A DNA stretch of 64,000 nt from Pseudomonas koreensis (lineage in GTDB: Bacteria; Pseudomonadota; Gammaproteobacteria; Pseudomonadales; Pseudomonadaceae): assembly GCF_024169245.1 (NCBI RefSeq), contig NZ_JALJWP010000001.1:4651501-4715500 (forward strand), written 5' to 3'. Shown here piece by piece: positions 26,479 to 34,823 of the stretch. Within the stretch, counting starts at the first letter, position 1; each line of letters opens with the position of its first letter. Both the position numbers and the translations under genes were made by a program. The notes beneath the pieces were generated by a model. It made no database searches. It was not told the origin of the DNA and saw only the letters and a program-made list of their open reading frames with translations.

Positions 26479-26623
26479 TCAGCAAAAAAAGAGCGCAACG
26501 CCGATCTCCTCAACCGAAAACCAGGTGGCGTCACACTCCGGGCACATGAATAACTTTTTCCGGGTAGCCTTGACAGTGGCACAGACAATGTAATCCTGCT
26601 GACATCTTGGGCAGATGATCATC
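26479..26623 (-). pseudogene. Small zinc-ribbon protein gene with frameshift
   Basis: The ATG at 26623 overlaps the stop of the preceding gene as ATGA. It encodes MIICPRCQQDYIVC, with a first Cys-x-x-Cys. After one base too many in the GG at about 26580, the frame must shift to continue ATVKATRKKLFMCPECDATW, which holds the second Cys-x-x-Cys. The four cysteines form a plausible zinc ribbon, so the shift looks like a real disruption of a small gene of about 50-75 residues. Without the shift, translation ends 19 codons later. Small zinc-ribbon proteins of this sort accompany toxin-immunity islands in Pseudomonas. Confidence 0.5.
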
Positions 26624-27063
26624 TATGCCTCCTGCAAGGGCACGACGCCATTGAATGAGTTTTCACGACGCAGATTGATATATAAAGTGGTGATCAAGTC
26701 GTCGTCATCGTCAACGTAAAACCCCATACCCAACTCACCGACTTCAAATCCGTCATTGTCAATGACGGGGTCAATACCGTGGCGACGAAACAAAGCCAAT
26801 ACGTCCGTGGATGTTTCGCCTACCAGCTTGTGCCCGCTCTAGGACACCGTGCTTCTTTCGAAAAACTCCACCCCTTTAACCATATCTCGCTCGTCGTAGT
26901 AGACATGAAGGTCGAGCTGCATATAAGCATCGGTCGTATTCAAGGAGTTAGTTGTTTTCCAGAACACTTCAAAACCGGCTCCAAGAATGTCGCGCACTTG
27001 ACCTCTGGACAACTTTCCATTCAAAGGACCGACCACTCCGTACTCCGCAATTAAAAAGTCCAT
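26620..27063 (-). pseudogene. Immunity-like protein gene interrupted by an in-frame TAG
   Basis: The frame starts at the ATG at 27063 (GAGG six bases upstream; MDFLIAEYGVVGPLNGKLSR) and runs to TAG at 26839-26841. The same frame then continues for 72 more codons (SGHKLVGETSTDVLALFRRH, later GMGFYVDDDDDLITTLYINL) to a stop that overlaps the next gene by ATGA. The total would be 147 residues. The part before the stop contains LDLHVYYDERDMVKGVEFFE, a pattern seen in small immunity-type proteins of Pseudomonas. A single nonsense change therefore cuts it in half. Reading through or re-initiation cannot be ruled out. Confidence 0.6.
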
Positions 27064-27130
27064 TCAAAACCTCTTGCTGGCGAAAAACCCAGTTTTCACT
27101 CTTTCCCCGAAAGCATATGGGCGCGCTCTA

Positions 27131-27385
27131 TCATACTTCCTTGGTATAGGAAAAAAAGTTTCCGCCACCTTGATCAATATGTAGCCGATCGCATTTATTG
27201 CAGCGATAAACTGTAGTAGCACCCTCACCTATCTGTTGATAGAACTCTTCCTCAGACAACCAACGACTTGCCAAGGCTGCACCCAGCTCATCTATCTTTC
27301 GCTCGGCAACCATTGAAAACTCGGACTCGGACGTACCATGAGACAAATTGATTATCTGACCGCAGACACAGGAAAATTTAGGCAT
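27131..27385 (-). CDS. Small zinc-ribbon protein, putative orphan immunity protein
   Basis: This 84-residue protein begins MPKFSCVCGQIINLSHGTS and ends YRCNKCDRLHIDQ plus a short aromatic tail. The Cys-x-Cys and Cys-x-x-Cys groups could bind zinc. The ATG at 27385 is chosen because it directly starts the conserved pattern; the upstream ATG at 27424 adds unrelated residues. Proteins of this pattern are found beside Rhs-type toxins in Pseudomonas, as far as I recall. No toxin gene is left next to it here. It appears intact. Confidence 0.65.
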   Translation of the reverse strand: MPKFSCVCGQIINLSHGTSESEFSMVAERKIDELGAALASRWLSEEEFYQQIGEGATTVYRCNKCDRLHIDQGGGNFFSYTKEV

Positions 27386-27489
27386 TGAATTGGTGGGCCT
27401 CAAGAAATGTAAAAGCTCGCCCACGGTCTTGAGGTGGGCACATCAAGACAAAAAAATCTTTTATCAGCGAGCGTTGGGAATGGGATCAA

Positions 27490-27966
27490 TCATTGTTTCA
27501 CCTGATAAAACGTAACCACCGGGCCGTAATTCTCATCCGAGTTCGACACCTCGACAGTGAATAATGTGTCCGGGAATTTCTCCTTCAACACCATTCGCCA
27601 GGCAAACCCGATCATCTCGCACAGCTGAAGAAATATTCTGGGCGATACACCATTTCCGTATTGGCCAAAAACATCATAAATCTTCACATAATTCATAAGC
27701 CGCTCAACCTCCGCCATGTCGCCAGCGACCAGGTTCACGCAGCGCGCGAACGCCTCGTGTGAAAAATTTCGCTCCAGGAAAACGCCTCCCTCAGACACGA
27801 TGAACGTCGGGAAGAGCAACGTGGAAAACATCAATATCTGTTCCGGGTGGCATTGGTCGTTGATATACAAATGAATATCCAGGCCTTCCTGATTTGCCCA
27901 TTGCTGCTTCCACGCGTCATAGGGTTCAGTGTCGATGACGAAGGGTAAAGAGGTGATCAGATGCAT
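27490..27966 (-). CDS. Hypothetical protein, putative immunity gene
   Basis: This is a 158-residue cytoplasmic-type protein without a family known to me. The ATG at 27966 (MHLITSLPFVIDTEPYDAWK) has GGAG nine bases upstream. It is acidic and aromatic-rich, with no membrane segment or leader. It is the first of a row of four or five small minus-strand genes, most of them broken, and the region before it holds no intact toxin. Its immunity role is inferred only from this context. Confidence 0.55.
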   Translation of the reverse strand: MHLITSLPFVIDTEPYDAWKQQWANQEGLDIHLYINDQCHPEQILMFSTLLFPTFIVSEGGVFLERNFSHEAFARCVNLVAGDMAEVERLMNYVKIYDVFGQYGNGVSPRIFLQLCEMIGFAWRMVLKEKFPDTLFTVEVSNSDENYGPVVTFYQVKQ

Positions 27967-28688
27967 TGCATGGGCTCCAGACACGATTTTCCGCCGGTGG
28001 GGACCTCGGGGGACAGACCTCTGTTTATCAGAACTTGGTTTGTCCCTGGTTCTGCTCCATCACCCGCACGATCCAGCGAGATACTGGGATTGGCAACGAC
28101 GATGCCATCGGACTGCGCTCATCGTGGCTGCAAGACCATGATGTTTGCCAGCAGGAACGTCTGTCCGCGCTTGGGCATGCCAATGAACTGATGAGTTCGG
28201 CCACAGGGGCAGGAGACTGGTGCGCGAGGAATACGTACGACGAACGTCCATGTAGAAAATCCTGTAACGGGCAATAATCGATCTGATCAGGTGCCATGCT
28301 CGGCCGGACAGCGGCGCGGATGAGCGCAAGGAGTCGCTGGCGTCTCTACAATGGCGCATCAGCCGGCATGATATTAGGTGGCCACTATTTTGGCGTCAAT
28401 CAATGGATGGGTTGAACAATCGGTTTCGATGAGCGGTACAGCTCGTATCCTCGGGTAATGCGCCTGTTAAAGGCTCTGTTTGCCCTGCGTCGGTTGGCGA
28501 CCGCGGATACGCATTCCGAGCTACTCACAATTCATCCGAAGTAACCTCTGTAAGATTTCAGACGATCCCTCGTAGGTTTCATCCCGAGTGTTCGATTCCT
28601 ACGCAAAACACAGAAAGATCTGACTGCTGTCGTTTTCCAGATACACGCACATTTCTCTGTCACAAACAGACACAGGGAAATGTGCTCA
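27967..28688. other. About 720-base gene-free stretch upstream of the effector
   Basis: Frames on both strands are short and of unlikely composition; I found no domain or transposase motif. It should hold the promoter of the minus-strand immunity row and that of the plus-strand effector. It may be the remains of a deleted toxin gene, but no recognisable piece survives. Confidence 0.4.
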
Positions 28689-31600
28689 ATGATGCACCCC
28701 GCCAACCTCGATGCGTTAGCCGCCTCGAAAGCGCCCATTGGTGCGCCAGCCGCCTGCCCCTTGCGCAACACCCACGTGCAACTGCTGCCCCTCGCTTACG
28801 GCCTGGTGGAAAAACCCCTCGACCCCAGCACCGAACTCACGCTGCCGTACACCCTGACCACGCGACCCATGGGCATCCGCCGCCTGCGCGATGGCTGGCT
28901 GTACATTGTCGACAGCCTCAGCGGCGAGCTCTATGAATATCGCGTGCTGGACGGCGTCATCAGCGCATTGCTGCATCGTGGCAAAAGCGTCAGCGAGGAT
29001 CAGCGCAGCGCCATCGAAGAACGTCCGGCGTTGATCTTTTCGCGCAAAAGCACCCTCTTCGTGACCTTCGCCGACGTGCAGTTGAGCGCGGCGAAATGCC
29101 GACAGGTGCTGGACAGCGCGGAAGAGCGCGAGCACTTCATGCAGGCGGTCGATCTTGGCCCCGTGCATTGTCTGATCGGCGGCGAGCATCTGCTCACCGT
29201 GGCCCAGGCCAAACAGTGGCTGGCGGAAGTGGCCTGCACAGCGAAACCGCTGGCCGAGGCGGACGCCACGCGGATGCCGACGGTGCAGGTCAGCGACGCG
29301 CCGGAGCACGAGCGTGAACCCTATCTGTGGGAAAACCCGCGACGTTTTCGCGAGGCGCATATCGGCGAATTTCTTGGTCGGGTGCGCGGACCTTATCAGG
29401 ACGACACGCTGTTTCTGTTGATCAACGACGACCTTGGGGTAATGCGCGACCTGGCCGGTTATCAGGACCTGGTGGTCGGCTGGATCGAGCAGTGGAGCAA
29501 CACCGGCAACAACGAACGCGACTATCTGCTGGCCAGTTACATCGAGTCGCTGAGCCAGCTCGGCGCTCAGGATTTCGACACCCTGGCCAAGGCCAGCGAC
29601 GATCCGCGCGCCCAGGCATTGTTCGCTGAACTGGAGCAATTGCCCGAGCCGGATCGGGAAAACACCCGGCAGGCGCTGCTCGACTATCTGAACAAGGGTG
29701 GTGAGGTTGTCCCGACCGATACTCAGGCTCGACCTGAACTGCAACAACAGCGCGAAAAGGCATTGGACGAGTCACTGGCGCTGAACCGTTTCGACGGCGT
29801 CGCCCCGGACTTCACCGCGCACGCTCGCGTCACCGCCGAGGCGGACCGACGCTTTTACACCCGTGAATATTTTGTTGAAGTCGCCCCGGCCGACTTCGTC
29901 GAGCGTCACCTGAGCACACTGGTCGATCTGGGCAAGGACCAGAGCCGACGCATGAAGGACGTGCTCGACGGCCCGTTGCTCAGCGGCAAACGCGGCATCA
30001 ACGATCTGATCGACCGTCCGGCCATGGACGAAGTGCTGAACACTCATCGCGACAACCTCGGACGCTGGAATCGCCTGCTCGAACGCATCACCGCCGATCG
30101 CGCGCAACTGCTGTGCGCCGGGCGTTTCCATCGCTCGGCGTGGTATTTCGACGGGCAACTGCCGGCGCAGATCGATCAGGCCTTCGCCAGCGAATACGCC
30201 TGCCTGAAGGACATCGGTCGCAGCGACACGGCCAACGAACAAATGCTCGGTTACCTCGAGCAACATCCGCAACTGACCCGCCCGTTGTTTTACACCTTGC
30301 CGCTGCGCCTGCAGACCGAGCACGCCGGGCAATATTCAACGCTGTTCAACGCCGGCATGGCGATGTTCAACAACCTGCCGGACTGGCTGGCCAAATTGCA
30401 GAGCATCGAGCAGCCGCAGCTGCCGGCCCTCGACGATCTGCCCGCACACAGCCGCGTCCTCGCCGATGCCGTGCAAGACACCTACAGCCCGGCGCTGAAC
30501 CTGGGCCTTAGCCGGGCGCTGGAAGGCTTTGACCTCGCTGGCGAAAAAATCCCCGACCTCGATCAACTGTTCCAGCGCCTGCCCAAAGCCCTGCGCCTGC
30601 GCTTCTTTGACGCCGCGCGAACCAGCGGCGTGACCTTCACCGTGTCCACCCCGGCGGAACAAGCGGCGCTGCAAGCCACGATCAAGGAAGTGCTGCGCGA
30701 ACGCGACTACCTGAAAACCCTCAACCGCGAACGCAACCAGCTCACCCACAACAAAAACCGCCAGGGCCACAAAACCGCCCGGGCGGTGGAATTGCAGCAG
30801 GAAATCGTCCGCGTGCGCACGCAATTGGCGCTGTTCGAAGGCCGCCTCGCGGCAGCGCTAAGCCCGATCGACGAACTGCCGGATCGTTCGGCAAGGCTGT
30901 ATGGCGCCACACCGGCGAAAGCGGGATTGACGGTGGTGTTTCCGCCGGCGCAGCAGGGGGAATTGCGTGGGTTGTTGGAGAACATTCGCGCGGGAGTGGC
31001 GGGAGTTTCGAAGGCGAGTCTGGTGCGGACAGAGGGGATGGGGTTGTTGGTGGTGTTGGTGCAGGTGGTGAATTTGGTGGGGGCTTATCGGGAGGTGATG
31101 AAGCAGACGAGGGACAGGAAGAAACGGGCGGATTTTTTTGCGGCTCTTGCCGCGACAGGCGCAGCGGGTTTTACCGCTGCGCAGGGGCTTGCTGATACAG
31201 CGTTAAGGGCTAGAAGATCCAGCCTTATTGCCAGTTTGCAGCTTGAAGCGTTGCAACATGTTCGTGTGCAGGTGGGGAAATTGCATGTGGGGTTGGGGGC
31301 GTTTACATATGTCCTGGGTTTCAGTACTTCAGTTACTAGCTTGGGCAAACAAAATCGAAGGCGGCAGGATGCGATTCGTAGTGGCACGCAATCTGAGCAG
31401 ACAGCGGCTACGATGGCGGCTTTGGGCGCCGCCGGAATGGTTGCGATAAACGGTTATGGCGCGGGTAATACTGCTTACGCTTCCTTTAAAGTGTTCACTG
31501 CGCCGAATGGCTCGGCACGCACGGCAGCTTGGGCTGCCGCTGGTACACGTCTTTCTTTAGTGTTTTTTCGCTTCAATTTGGCCGGTGCGTTGTTCACCGT

Positions 31601-32279
31601 GCTGGAGTTCGTCGGAACGTGGCTGTTCAATCGTTACAACCTCTCTGCACACGATAAGTGGTTGAAAATCACGCCCTGGAGCCGTGATGAAGAGATGCGC
31701 GGTGACCACTCCCTGGATGACTATCAAAATTATCTGGCGTTTTTGATACACGCTCCCTACGCCCAATCAGGACCTGATCCCAGTGACACTTGGCTGAAGA
31801 CATTATTATTTGGCGCCAAACCCAGTGATATTCATTTGGTTCTGCCGAGGCTGGCGCTAAATGATCTTCTACCGCCGTTAAACGGTAAGCCGAGTCAACG
31901 CTTGGGAATCGGTGCCCATCGACTTGTTGCACCGCTGCATGGTCGCGGTATGCCGCAAGTGCGCAAGGAAGTCATCAGTGAGGAGATATCGAGCAGTCTG
32001 CGAATCGTGAAGTCATCGCCAGATGGTTTGGTGCTTTGTCTTCAGTACCCCATCCGTCCCGATTCTGACTATACGCCTGCAAAGGAAACGCTAGAACTTG
32101 CCATATGTATCCAGACCGTCAATGGCAAAGGTGGGGCGGAGTCAAGAACCCGCGTGATTCATATTGACCCTCGGGATACCGGCCATTTTGCTGTAGTAGT
32201 TCCCGGTTCGGTCAAGGAGAACCCTCCGGTTCTACTTGTAGAAATTCAATATCTCGAATGGGCTGACCATGCTGAATAA
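28689..32279 (+). CDS. VasX-like type VI secretion effector, predicted pore-former
   Basis: This is a protein of about 1196 residues. The N-terminus (CPLRNTHVQLLPLAYGLVEK, then RPMGIRRLRDGWLYIVDS) matches the VasX N-terminal region / BTH_I2691 type VI effector family. A long central helical part follows (about 300-780; coiled-coil-like near 680-720). The C-terminal third has about five hydrophobic segments (such as GLLVVLVQVVNLVGAY, AALAATGAAGFTAAQGLA and LVFFRFNLAGALFTVLEFVG), in line with membrane insertion and pore formation in rival cells. The C-terminal end (WADHAE) overlaps the next gene by 11 bases. The ATG at 28689 fits AGGG better than the one at 28680. No VgrG or chaperone gene is adjacent. 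Confidence 0.8.
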   Translation: MMHPANLDALAASKAPIGAPAACPLRNTHVQLLPLAYGLVEKPLDPSTELTLPYTLTTRPMGIRRLRDGWLYIVDSLSGELYEYRVLDGVISALLHRGKSVSEDQRSAIEERPALIFSRKSTLFVTFADVQLSAAKCRQVLDSAEEREHFMQAVDLGPVHCLIGGEHLLTVAQAKQWLAEVACTAKPLAEADATRMPTVQVSDAPEHEREPYLWENPRRFREAHIGEFLGRVRGPYQDDTLFLLINDDLGVMRDLAGYQDLVVGWIEQWSNTGNNERDYLLASYIESLSQLGAQDFDTLAKASDDPRAQALFAELEQLPEPDRENTRQALLDYLNKGGEVVPTDTQARPELQQQREKALDESLALNRFDGVAPDFTAHARVTAEADRRFYTREYFVEVAPADFVERHLSTLVDLGKDQSRRMKDVLDGPLLSGKRGINDLIDRPAMDEVLNTHRDNLGRWNRLLERITADRAQLLCAGRFHRSAWYFDGQLPAQIDQAFASEYACLKDIGRSDTANEQMLGYLEQHPQLTRPLFYTLPLRLQTEHAGQYSTLFNAGMAMFNNLPDWLAKLQSIEQPQLPALDDLPAHSRVLADAVQDTYSPALNLGLSRALEGFDLAGEKIPDLDQLFQRLPKALRLRFFDAARTSGVTFTVSTPAEQAALQATIKEVLRERDYLKTLNRERNQLTHNKNRQGHKTARAVELQQEIVRVRTQLALFEGRLAAALSPIDELPDRSARLYGATPAKAGLTVVFPPAQQGELRGLLENIRAGVAGVSKASLVRTEGMGLLVVLVQVVNLVGAYREVMKQTRDRKKRADFFAALAATGAAGFTAAQGLADTALRARRSSLIASLQLEALQHVRVQVGKLHVGLGAFTYVLGFSTSVTSLGKQNRRRQDAIRSGTQSEQTAATMAALGAAGMVAINGYGAGNTAYASFKVFTAPNGSARTAAWAAAGTRLSLVFFRFNLAGALFTVLEFVGTWLFNRYNLSAHDKWLKITPWSRDEEMRGDHSLDDYQNYLAFLIHAPYAQSGPDPSDTWLKTLLFGAKPSDIHLVLPRLALNDLLPPLNGKPSQRLGIGAHRLVAPLHGRGMPQVRKEVISEEISSSLRIVKSSPDGLVLCLQYPIRPDSDYTPAKETLELAICIQTVNGKGGAESRTRVIHIDPRDTGHFAVVVPGSVKENPPVLLVEIQYLEWADHAE

Positions 32280-33390
32280 TCACAATGAGCCTCTTGTTGA
32301 TGCGCAATGTGAGGTGATTAGAAGACCGGGCGATGTAGAGCCGTTCCCAAGCGGAAGGATTACCTATCTCGCACCGTTGCCATTACCTACAGCAATGCCG
32401 CCTTATGGGCCTCACATTGGGGAGTTAAACGAAGCATACATGGACTTTGGGTTTGGACTGCCAGAGGTATTTTCGTGGCAGGTAATTCTCGGCGCGCCAA
32501 CCGCAGGCGCCTTTATGATCATTGTTTTATTTCCTTTATTTACCGGCTTGCTAGGTATTATTTTTGGCTATGGAAACGGGGCCATTTGGGAATCAATGAT
32601 TGGTGTATTCGAAGAGGCTTACAAGAACCAATTAATCTGTGGCCCCTCGATCCTTCTTATTGGCCTGGGCGTCTGGCACCACGTCCACAAAAAGCGCCTC
32701 TCCCTCATCCCAACCCGCTTCAACCGCCAACGCCGCGAAGTCTGCTTCATGCCCGAAGGCGCCACCGAACCAGTCTTCGTCCCATGGGAATCGCTGTCCG
32801 CCTGGATCATCGAAGCCAAAGGCGCCACCCAGTTTGGCATCCACCGCCAATACGGCATGGGCATCGGTTTTCATCACGGCGAAACTCTCACCAGCCTCGA
32901 ATTCCAATGCGCCGGCCTGGAGCTTGCGATCAGCCACTGGGAAGCGATTCGCGGCTACATGGAGTACGAAGTCAACGACCTCAAATCGATTCAGGATTTG
33001 CAGGATCTGCAAGGCCCGGACGACCCGCCCCACGAAGGCCTGCACACTTTTCGTAACGCCCGCGCGCGGATGCATCAGGAGATCCGTGAAGGCCGGCGCT
33101 CGCGGCTTTCGGGGTTCTTTTGGTACCTGTATCACGTCATGACTTTATGGACGATTCCCAACCGTCTGGTCGAATGGGAAGTGCGCCGTCTGGAAAGAAT
33201 CGGCAAACAGGCGCTGCCGGAAGTCATGCGCGAATGGTCCGAGCCATTGCCGAAAGAGCAATGGGCCAAGCCCAGCGAAGAGTTGTTGCGGCTGAGCGAA
33301 CAGGTGCGGCGGATGCACAAGCGCCAGCCGCATCGGCCGATTACGCAGATTTTCGCTGAGGTTTGCAGGCGAGCTGAGGGCGGATGTTGA
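32269..33390 (+). CDS. DUF6708 membrane protein, likely immunity partner of the effector (copy 1)
   Basis: This is a 373-residue protein with two hydrophobic regions near residues 75-105 (FMIIVLFPLFTGLLGIIFGY) and 122-137, then a soluble DUF6708-type domain (FNRQRREVCFMPEGATEPVF, later GYMEYEVNDLKSIQDL). It starts inside the last codons of the effector gene, as an immunity gene often does. The membrane segments suit protection from a pore-former, by analogy with colicin immunity proteins. The C-terminal two thirds is almost identical to the downstream copy, while the membrane part differs strongly. Confidence 0.75.
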   Translation: MLNNHNEPLVDAQCEVIRRPGDVEPFPSGRITYLAPLPLPTAMPPYGPHIGELNEAYMDFGFGLPEVFSWQVILGAPTAGAFMIIVLFPLFTGLLGIIFGYGNGAIWESMIGVFEEAYKNQLICGPSILLIGLGVWHHVHKKRLSLIPTRFNRQRREVCFMPEGATEPVFVPWESLSAWIIEAKGATQFGIHRQYGMGIGFHHGETLTSLEFQCAGLELAISHWEAIRGYMEYEVNDLKSIQDLQDLQGPDDPPHEGLHTFRNARARMHQEIREGRRSRLSGFFWYLYHVMTLWTIPNRLVEWEVRRLERIGKQALPEVMREWSEPLPKEQWAKPSEELLRLSEQVRRMHKRQPHRPITQIFAEVCRRAEGGC

Positions 33391-33435
33391 GCAGTTTTGT
33401 GGCCAGAGGGCGGGAAGTTTTTTGCCTGTTTGAGC

Positions 33436-33463
33436 GCCTTCGCGAGCAGGCTCGCTCCCACAG
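33436..33463. repeat. Single TTCGCGAGCAGGCTCGCTCC repeat
   Basis: One unpaired repeat copy lies between the first DUF6708 gene and the duplicated effector stump, close to the left border of the duplication. Confidence 0.6.
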
Positions 33464-33510
33464 GGGACCGCGTTGGATGCGGATGTTGCGGTTGATCTTG
33501 GCCGAGGTGG

Positions 33511-33626
33511 GAGACCCTCGGGGTGGCGGCCATTTCTCAGTTGTTGCTCCCGGCCCGGTCAAGGAAAACCCGATGGTTCTGCTGGTTGAAACTCACTATC
33601 TCGGATGGGCTGACCATGCTGAATAA
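33511..33626 (+). pseudogene. Duplicated C-terminal stump of the VasX-like effector
   Basis: About 38 codons before the second DUF6708 gene repeat the end of the effector: VAPGPVKENPMVLLVE and LGWADHAE here against VVPGSVKENPPVLLVE and LEWADHAE in the full gene. The 11-base overlap with the following start codon is kept. Homology to the effector begins near GACCCTCGGG and stops leftward there. Its rest is missing, so this is a remnant of a second effector gene or of a duplication that carried only the tail and immunity gene. Confidence 0.8.
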
Positions 33627-34746
33627 TCACAATGAGCCTGTTGTTGATGCGCAATGTGAGGTGATAAGAAAAGCGGGCGATGTAGAGCCGTTTCCGAGTG
33701 GAAAAATCACCTATCTCGCGCCCTTGCCATTACCAACACAAACGCCACCCTACGGCCCTCATATAGGGGTACTAAACAGTGTTTACATGGACTTCGGGTT
33801 GGGAAACCCGCAGGTATTTATGTGGCAGATGACTTTAGGAGGGCCGTTCAGTGGCACATTCATGATCGCGTTTCTATATCCACTGGTGGGAGGCTTTATT
33901 GGGCTCATGTTTGGAGATAGCTGGGAGTTTATTAAGGAAATTATTGAGGGTGTTTTTCTTGCCCTTTACAAATTGGCGTTATTAACGGGTTTTATGGCCT
34001 TGGGTATCGGCTTGGGCGTCTGGCACCACGTCCACAAAAAACGCCTCTCCCTCATCCCAACCCGCTTCAACCGCCAACGCCGCGAAGTCTGCTTCATGCC
34101 CGAAGGCGCCACCGAGCCGGTTTTTGTCCCGTGGGAGTCGCTCAGCGCGTGGATCATCGAAGCCAAGGGCGCCACCCAGTTCGGGATCCATCGACAATAC
34201 GGTATGGGCATCGGTTTCTACCAAGGTGAAACCCTCATAAGCCAGGAATTCCAATGCGCCGGTCTGGAGCTCGCGATCAGTCACTGGGAGGCGATTCGCG
34301 GTTACATGGAGTACGAAGTCAACGACCTCAAATCGATTCAGGACCTGCAAGACCTGCAAGGCCCGGACGACCCGCCCCACGAAGGCCTGCATACTTTCCG
34401 CAATGCCCGCGCGCGGATGCATCAGGAGATCCATGAAGGCCGCCGCTCGCGGTTGTCAGGATTCTTCTGGTACCTGTATCACGTCATGACCTTATGGACG
34501 ATTCCCAACCGTCTGCTCGAATGGGAAATTCGTCGACTCGAAAGAATCGGCAAGCAGGCGCTGCCGGAGATCATGCGCAAATGGTCCGAGCCATTGCCGA
34601 AAGAGCAATGGGCCAAGCCGAGCGAAGAGTTGTTGCGGTTGAGCGAGTTGGTGCGGCAGATGCACAAGCGCTACCCGCATCGGCCGATTACCGAAATATT
34701 CGCCGCTACCGGTGCAAGCAGACACGCGACAAGGCAAGGGGCGTGA
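33616..34746 (+). CDS. DUF6708 membrane protein, likely immunity partner (copy 2)
   Basis: This is a 376-residue paralogue of the preceding DUF6708 protein. The first 50 or so residues (MLNNHNEPVVDAQCEVIR) and the region after GVWHHVHKKRLSLIP are nearly identical at DNA level too. The membrane-spanning part between (about 60-135; GTFMIAFLYPLVGGFIGLMF and FMALGIGLGVWHH) is different. A second specificity is therefore likely, perhaps for an effector variant of which only the stump remains. The ATG at 33616 is chosen to match copy 1; a longer frame from 33523 reads through the stump in another phase. Confidence 0.75.
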   Translation: MLNNHNEPVVDAQCEVIRKAGDVEPFPSGKITYLAPLPLPTQTPPYGPHIGVLNSVYMDFGLGNPQVFMWQMTLGGPFSGTFMIAFLYPLVGGFIGLMFGDSWEFIKEIIEGVFLALYKLALLTGFMALGIGLGVWHHVHKKRLSLIPTRFNRQRREVCFMPEGATEPVFVPWESLSAWIIEAKGATQFGIHRQYGMGIGFYQGETLISQEFQCAGLELAISHWEAIRGYMEYEVNDLKSIQDLQDLQGPDDPPHEGLHTFRNARARMHQEIHEGRRSRLSGFFWYLYHVMTLWTIPNRLLEWEIRRLERIGKQALPEIMRKWSEPLPKEQWAKPSEELLRLSELVRQMHKRYPHRPITEIFAATGASRHATRQGA

Positions 34747-34823
34747 TTTGCCAGTAAACTCCCCTCCTCTCGCCGCCCTTTGTTCCTCGCGGCCACCCTC
34801 TTGATCAAAATGCGGAGTCCACC

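Noticed and set aside
28028..28359. Short minus-strand frames in the gap before the effector as transposase remains
   Set aside because: I compared them with common transposase and integrase motifs from memory and saw no catalytic pattern, so no mobile element is claimed.
33384..33626. An 80-codon plus-strand frame between the two DUF6708 genes as a gene of its own
   Set aside because: Its first half reads through an intergenic repeat; only the last 38 codons are meaningful, as a stump of the effector's end.
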